Source: Aspidiotus rigidus (lineage: Eukaryota > Arthropoda > Insecta > Hemiptera > Diaspididae). From it: a DNA stretch of 64,000 nucleotides. Location: contig JAVHKY010000030.1 of the NCBI GenBank assembly GCA_035079385.1, positions 744,001 through 808,000 of the forward strand. Direction: 5' to 3'. Positions 59,652 through 64,000 of the stretch are shown one piece after another. A program made the position numbers and the translations under genes. Positions within the stretch are counted from its first letter, which is position 1. Each line of letters begins with the position of its first letter. The notes beneath the pieces are model-generated. The model ran no database searches and was not told where the DNA came from. It worked only from the letters and a program-made list of their open reading frames with translations.

Positions 59652-60317
59652 TAAACTGCTTTAAATGTGTAAAAATCAGTCTAGTGCCATCCTTCTCAGG
59701 TCAAACAGGAAACCTAGATAGAGATCAAAGTTTGTTCCTCACTATCTGTAAACTGCTTTAGATGTGTAAAAATCAGTCTAGTGCTATCGTTGGGCGGTGA
59801 AATAGGAAACCTAGATCGAGATCAAAGTTTGTTCCTCACTATCTTTAAACTGCTTGAGATGTGTAAAAATCAGTCTAGTGCCATCGTTGGGCGGTCAGAC
59901 AGGGAACCTAAATAGAGGTTAACGTTTGTTGCTCACTATCTTTAAACTGCTCCAGATGTGTAAAAATTAGTCTAGTGCTATCTTTGGGCGTTCAAACATG
60001 AAACCTAGATAGAGATCAAAGGTTGTTCCTTACTATCTTTAAACTTCTTTGGATGTGTGAAAGTCAGTCTAGTGCTATTGGTGGGCGGTAAACCAGGGAA
60101 CCTAGATAGAGACCAAAGTTTGTTCCTCACTATGTTTAAAGTGCTTTAGATGTGTGAAAGTCAGTCTAGAGCCATTGTTGAGCGGTCAAACAGGAAACCT
60201 AGATAGAGATCAAAGTTTGTTCCTCACTATCTTTAAACTGCTTTAGATGTGTAAAAATCAGTCTAGTGCCAACGTTGGGTGGTCAAACAGGGAACCTAGA
60301 TAAATATCAAAGTTTTT
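59652..60317 (+). repeat. 97-bp tandem array, about 6.9 copies
   Basis: TAAACTGCTTTAGATGTG or close variants start at 59652, 59749, 59846, 59943, 60040, 60137 and 60234: exactly 97 bp each time. Copies share AAATCAGTCTAGTGCCAT, GGCGGTCAAACAGG and GATCAAAGTTTGTTCCTCAC. Confidence 0.95.
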
Positions 60318-61110
60318 GGGAGTTTAAGCTTGAGAGTCGAAATTTTTCCAAGTTTCTCCCTATCATGTATACATTGAAGGACGAGAATTTTCGTACTCTT
60401 CCTCTTACGATATCATAGCTTGGAGGGCGAAATTTTTTCAAGTTTCTGTAAAACAGGTCTTCTGTTAAAGACAACCGTCACAAAAAACCGTCACGCGGTT
60501 CTTTGTCACGCTTGACGACGTTATCAATGAATATTCTTATAAAATTGGGACTACTTTTACAAAAATCGTCACATGAGACTATCACGTTTTTTGTTAGACA
60601 GTTTTTTATGATGCTTGGTGATGTCATCAAGGCTGGGACTGGGACAACTCTTGGAAAAACCGTCATGGAAAACTGGGACGAAGAACCGTCACGATTTTTT
60701 GACAATTTTTCAAAGGTTTTTGACAAGATTTAACTTGGGGTAACTGACACAAAAAACCCTCACCGTTTTTATAATACGCTCGATGACGTCATCACTGAAT
60801 ATTCTTATAAGATTAAGACTGCTTTTCAGAAAACTGTGATGAAAAATCGTCATGCTCGATGACTTTATCAATGAATATTCTTATAAGATCGGGAATACTT
60901 TTGGAAAAACCGTCGGGTTTTTGTTAGACAGTTTTTTATGATTATCGATGACGTCATCAGAGAATGAACTCACAGGATTCGGACTACTTTTGGAAAAACC
61001 GTCATTGAAAATATTCGCAAAAACCTTGACGGTTTTCTCACAGTTTTTCAAAGGTACACATTTAACAGGATTTATTTTGGGAAGAATGACACAGAGAACC
61101 GTCAAGCGCG
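60318..61110 (+). repeat. degenerate repeats with GATGACGTCATCA and AAAACCGTCA
   Basis: TATCAATGAATATTCTTATAA, GGACTACTTTTGGAAAAACC and TTGTTAGACAGTTTTTTATG each recur two to four times. The GATGACGTCATCA-type word occurs at about 60514 and 60620 (altered), 60782, 60857 (altered) and 60947. Spacing varies from 75 to 162 bp. Confidence 0.6.
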
Positions 61111-61359
61111 GATTCTCCGCTAAAAAGAGAGAGACTTTCAATAATCAGCTGATCTTCGACTTCTGATATGAACAGTTTTCCCTTGAGTCTTCCTTACGCT
61201 GCAGTCTTTACTCAAGTAAGATTCGACAAATACGACAATTGCCTCTTTCTTTAAAACGAAAAGCTGTACGTCGAGCTTTTGAACAGATAACTTTCGCGCA
61301 GTTTGAGAGATGTAGCCGTTGACTTGCGATCTACTTTACTACGAGTATCTCAATTTTTT
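61111..61359. other. unique intronic sequence
   Basis: Nothing recognised. Confidence 0.35.
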
Positions 61360-61570
61360 TCCTCTTCTCATCATTGTTTTCGAGGACAGAAATTGCTCGT
61401 TAGCAGTAGTTCTGAATGTCTGGGCTGGTGGTAGGAGTCGCTTGGGATGTGCGTTAGCTTCCTGTAGATTTTAGGGGTAATACTCGAAAGTACTCTTGTA
61501 ACTAATGGAGTGGAATAGTATACTTAAGGACTCTCTAATTGCTATTACACACCTTTATCTCATCCTCTGG
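61360..61570. mobile_element. PLE-A scrap: upstream segment (-) joined to tail (+)
   Basis: 61360-61450 resembles 1675-1765 (GCAGTAGTTCTGAATG, GGTGGTAGGAGTCGCTTG; minus-strand coding direction). At 61478 it passes into the plus-strand PLE-A tail with GGGGTAATACTCGAAAGTAC and TCTTGTAA, the 3' half of the ribozyme-like motif. This repeats the head-to-head arrangement seen at 46.7 kb. Confidence 0.5.
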
Positions 61571-62207
61571 ATCTTTGATTCTATAGAACACCCCGCGTCA
61601 AGTCTCATTGAGTAAATAACTCATAAGAACTTCGTAGACATTCAAATATTTTACATTTTGGTCTCATACTTTCGATCCTCAATCTCTCCTATCCACCACC
61701 TCAAGCTTTATTGATTGCCTGCAGTTGAAAGAACAAAATCGAATAATAAACTTTCGACGATTCAGACTTCACAAAATTTTACACTTCTCACCCTTACTTT
61801 CTAGTCAGTACCTATTTCACATCCAACTTCCACTACCAGATGAGAGCGTATACCCTTAGAAAAAAAAAACACAATTCCCTACAATGGAATATCCCCCTTC
61901 CAAAATGTACCCGTAAATCCACGCCTTACTACTCGTTCATCAAATTTCATGTGATTCATCGTGGAGTACTACAAATAATAATACTTTTTAATTCGCTAAT
62001 TCTCTACAGCTCTTGAATTCGGAAAATTTACGATGAGTGAAACCTCACGAACGAGTTCTCTTACCTCATAGGCTCTACTCTTATTATAATCTCAACAAAA
62101 TATATACATCCTACACTCTCCTTGGTTTTAAGCCTGTTTCCCTCGATTCTACAATATTTCGTGAAGTATCATCGGCTGAGTATATCAAATTTTTTTTTAA
62201 TACTTAC
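61571..62207. other. unique intronic sequence next to the 62208 exon
   Basis: Nothing recognised. Confidence 0.4.
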
Positions 62208-62461
62208 CCCAGGTGTTGTAGAGAAAATTGGAGACTGCATCCGATGACTGAGTTGTTTCGAAAACGATAAATCGGTTTTTGGTTTCGATGTCGGCGTTAG
62301 AGAGCTTAGAGAATTTAAGGTAACGTTGGCACGAGCGGTCGCGCTCATGGAGTTCGGAGATCGTGGCGGACTGGACGCTTCCGATTTCGGACTGGTTCTA
62401 TTCTTCAGCAAAAACGTCGCTCCTCTATCACCCATCGTTGACAGAGATTCTATTATTTTAC
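62208..62461 (-). CDS. castor: castor-like gene, upstream coding exon (Ser/Pro-rich)
   Basis: A 254-nt exon on the minus strand. The acceptor is GTTTATCGATGTTTCAG (AG at 62463-62462) and the donor is CCTGGG/GTAAGT (GT at 62207-62206). It starts in phase 1 and ends in phase 0, so it joins 48742-48910 in frame. The peptide includes KIIESLSTMGDRGATFLL, then a Ser/Pro/Thr-rich segment (KNRTSPKSEASSPPRSPNSM, NSLSSLTPTSKPKTDLSF) and ends MQSPIFSTTPG. It looks like a disordered transcription-factor N-terminal region with many SP/TP sites. The phase-1 start implies at least one more upstream coding exon unless translation begins at the internal Met at 62435. I found no partner donor between 62462 and 64000. 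Assignment to castor is by phase and collinearity. Confidence 0.7.
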
Positions 62462-64000
62462 CTGAAACATCGATAAACAAGAAAGAAAATCATTAATACG
62501 CAAGTTCGAATGACGAGATACCCCGGGTGGCGCAAAGTCACTTACCAATTTTGCACTGTTGAAAAAGTATTTCCACGTTTTGCAAATGACGATTTTATTC
62601 GAAAAAAATTAATAAAAAAAAACAAATTCAAAGAGAGACGCAAAAAACTCCAGGGTCCGAGAGTACCGAAATGCGTACTCGAAATAATTGTGCAGACAGC
62701 TGTAAAGACGCGTATGCATATTTTTTGTGATTGGTAAGTGACTTCTGGCGCAACGCGAGATTGGTAAGTGACTTTTGCGCCACCCTGTATAAATACTGGC
62801 TACCCCAACAAATTCTCTATAACTCGAATCTAATTTTCATGTAAGTGGGGTTCATTTTCAGAAGCATATCCATAAGGAGAATACCTTTTTATAGAAGCAA
62901 AAAGGAGAAGTTCTGTCTTAAAGTTCTCTTCAACATCCGTCTCTGATTACCTCCACTTCAGCAAGCAACAAGTTGGCTACCTTCTAGCGTTGTTGGAATT
63001 GGTCTGAATTTGTGATTGTCACTTAGCTACTCCCCCAAGTGCAGATAGAAATCATTGATGAATGATCTTAAGGAGAACCTGAAGTTATCGGCGATCATGA
63101 AAAAGACACAGTTGAAGAAAGGAGACGTCATTAAGTAGATCAATGAAGAGGACGTTATACATATCGTCCAGCGCGTCCCGAGGCTTAACTTCAACTTCAG
63201 GCGACTTTGCTATCGCTTCTACGATGGTGATGATGATCAAGAAATTACACGTGGATTAAATAATCTCCCGATCGTTCTGTTCAAATAATAGCTTCTCTTT
63301 CACACAATTTCCGATGCAAGAAGTACAATTTGAAAAACAATTCGTCTCTTTCAATTCAACCATCCCTATGACAACAAACACATCGACTAGGCTACAGGGA
63401 GGAAGGTATATATAATATTTAGTTCATATTTAACGAAGTTTTAGAGAGCAATATATAAGAGATTAAGGACACTAGGTCACAAAAACGAGCTTACAGATTT
63501 AACATATTCCAAATCAATTATACTATAGAAAGTACCCTTCCCCATCTTTTCATCAGGGATATGATATTTCAAATAAATTTAAATTTGTGAATGGATATTT
63601 TTACAATGACCTTCATTCGAAATATCACTGTGCCGGCAATGCACTGTACGATGGGCGAGGATAATAATATTATTTGTAAACAAGCATCGTACATCGGTAC
63701 ACCAGTGTTTAACAAGAAGCTCGAGCAGCTGATGAGAGAGTTCGTGTCCGCGTGTGTAGAAAATTATATACATCCCTCGCGCGTAATAATAGACGTATTA
63801 ATCTTCATCGTCGATATTAAAGTAAATAAAAATTTTAAACTTTTCTTCCTATTCCATCGGACACAAGGCAGCTCGTGTACACGTTAACGCGATTTCAGTT
63901 TTGTTCCTCTTGCAGCATCAATCAACCTCCCGCGCGGCTACACAAAACCGGAAATGTGCGCACGACAGAATACAAAGGTAATACACGAACACGCGGAAAG
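62462..64000. other. sequence upstream of the visible exons
   Basis: Apart from the TA-flanked MITE at 62521-62787, I see only unique AT-rich sequence. On the plus strand a short interval at 63916-63977 is framed by a good acceptor (TTTTGTTCCTCTTGCAG) and a weak donor (AAAG/GTAATA), but its 20-residue peptide is not recognisable. I do not call it an exon. Confidence 0.4.
62521..62787. mobile_element. mariner-like MITE, 267 bp
   Basis: CGGGTGGCGCAAAGTCACTT at the left and AAGTGACTTTTGCGCCACCC at the right form TIRs of about 26 bp. TA dinucleotides flank both ends (62519-62520, 62788-62789). A second partial copy of the right TIR (TTGGTAAGTGACTTCTGGCG) lies just inside. The interior is AT-rich and non-coding. 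Confidence 0.7.

Larger units (their letters stand above)
48911..62207 (-). other. castor intron, about 13.3 kb
   Basis: It runs from the donor CTGGG/GTAAGT of the 62208-62461 exon to the acceptor at 48911. Both flanks are phase 0. It contains two PLE remnants facing left (50.75-51.6 and 54.3-56.2 kb), a 97-bp tandem array, a degenerate TGACGTCA-bearing array and a small PLE-A scrap at 61.4 kb. Confidence 0.65.

Noticed and set aside
63591..63887. 98-codon plus-strand open stretch
   Set aside because: No domain recognised and AT-rich C-terminal half; could not be supported.
63916..63977. Possible plus-strand exon (good acceptor, weak donor)
   Set aside because: Only 62 nt, peptide not recognised, and no partner exon in the window.

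Overview
This is animal nuclear DNA, most likely from an insect. It is AT-rich with abundant CpG, long A/T homopolymers, GT-AG splice sites, decayed transposons, and no dense ORFs, operons or ribosome binding sites. High CpG in an AT-rich background would suit a hymenopteran such as a sawfly or wasp, but this is a guess; no species marker is visible.

The only host gene I can support is on the minus strand: three consecutive coding exons of a castor/CASZ1-type zinc-finger transcription factor at 62208-62461, 48742-48910 and 36-225. All three have good splice sites and their phases match (62208 end phase 0 to 48910 start phase 0; 48742 end phase 1 to 225 start phase 1; 36 end phase 2). The last exon ends inside the first castor-type zinc finger (Cys-x4-Cys seen, His/Cys half in the next exon off the left edge). 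The whole window is thus the 5' part of this gene: a 48.5 kb intron (226-48741), a 13.3 kb intron (48911-62207), and upstream sequence with no recognised further exon.

The introns alternate between unique sequence and repeat clusters. Penelope-like retroelements (PLEs) dominate. I call them PLE-A (about 1.4-3.5, 7.15-7.86, 17.9-19.75, 46.3-47.5, 50.75-51.6 and 61.4 kb), PLE-B (16.9-17.6, 28.7-29.6 and 54.3-56.2 kb) and PLE-D (33.55-34.95 kb). All are broken, but RT (FVDD, YVDD) and GIY-YIG endonuclease motifs remain readable. The 3' tails of PLE-A and PLE-B carry hammerhead-ribozyme-like cores with palindromic stem III. PLE-A tails run into tandem arrays of about 340 or 145 bp. DNA elements include two long-palindrome foldback elements with 9-bp target duplications (11407-12311, 40844-41667), the second nested in the right arm of a 3.6 kb long-TIR element (about 38.2-41.85 kb). 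That larger element holds a decayed CxC/CGCRKAG-type ORF. There is also a hAT MITE with an 8-bp duplication (13846-13975), a TA-flanked mariner-like MITE (62521-62787) and smaller hairpin elements.

Other repeats are a degenerate 120/80-bp satellite-like family in at least five places, a seven-copy 97-bp array (59652-60317), a 230-bp array (23.4-24.9 kb), a 630-bp duplication (35.2-36.5 kb), and a striking excess of the palindrome TGACGTCA. No tRNA, rRNA or CRISPR was seen.
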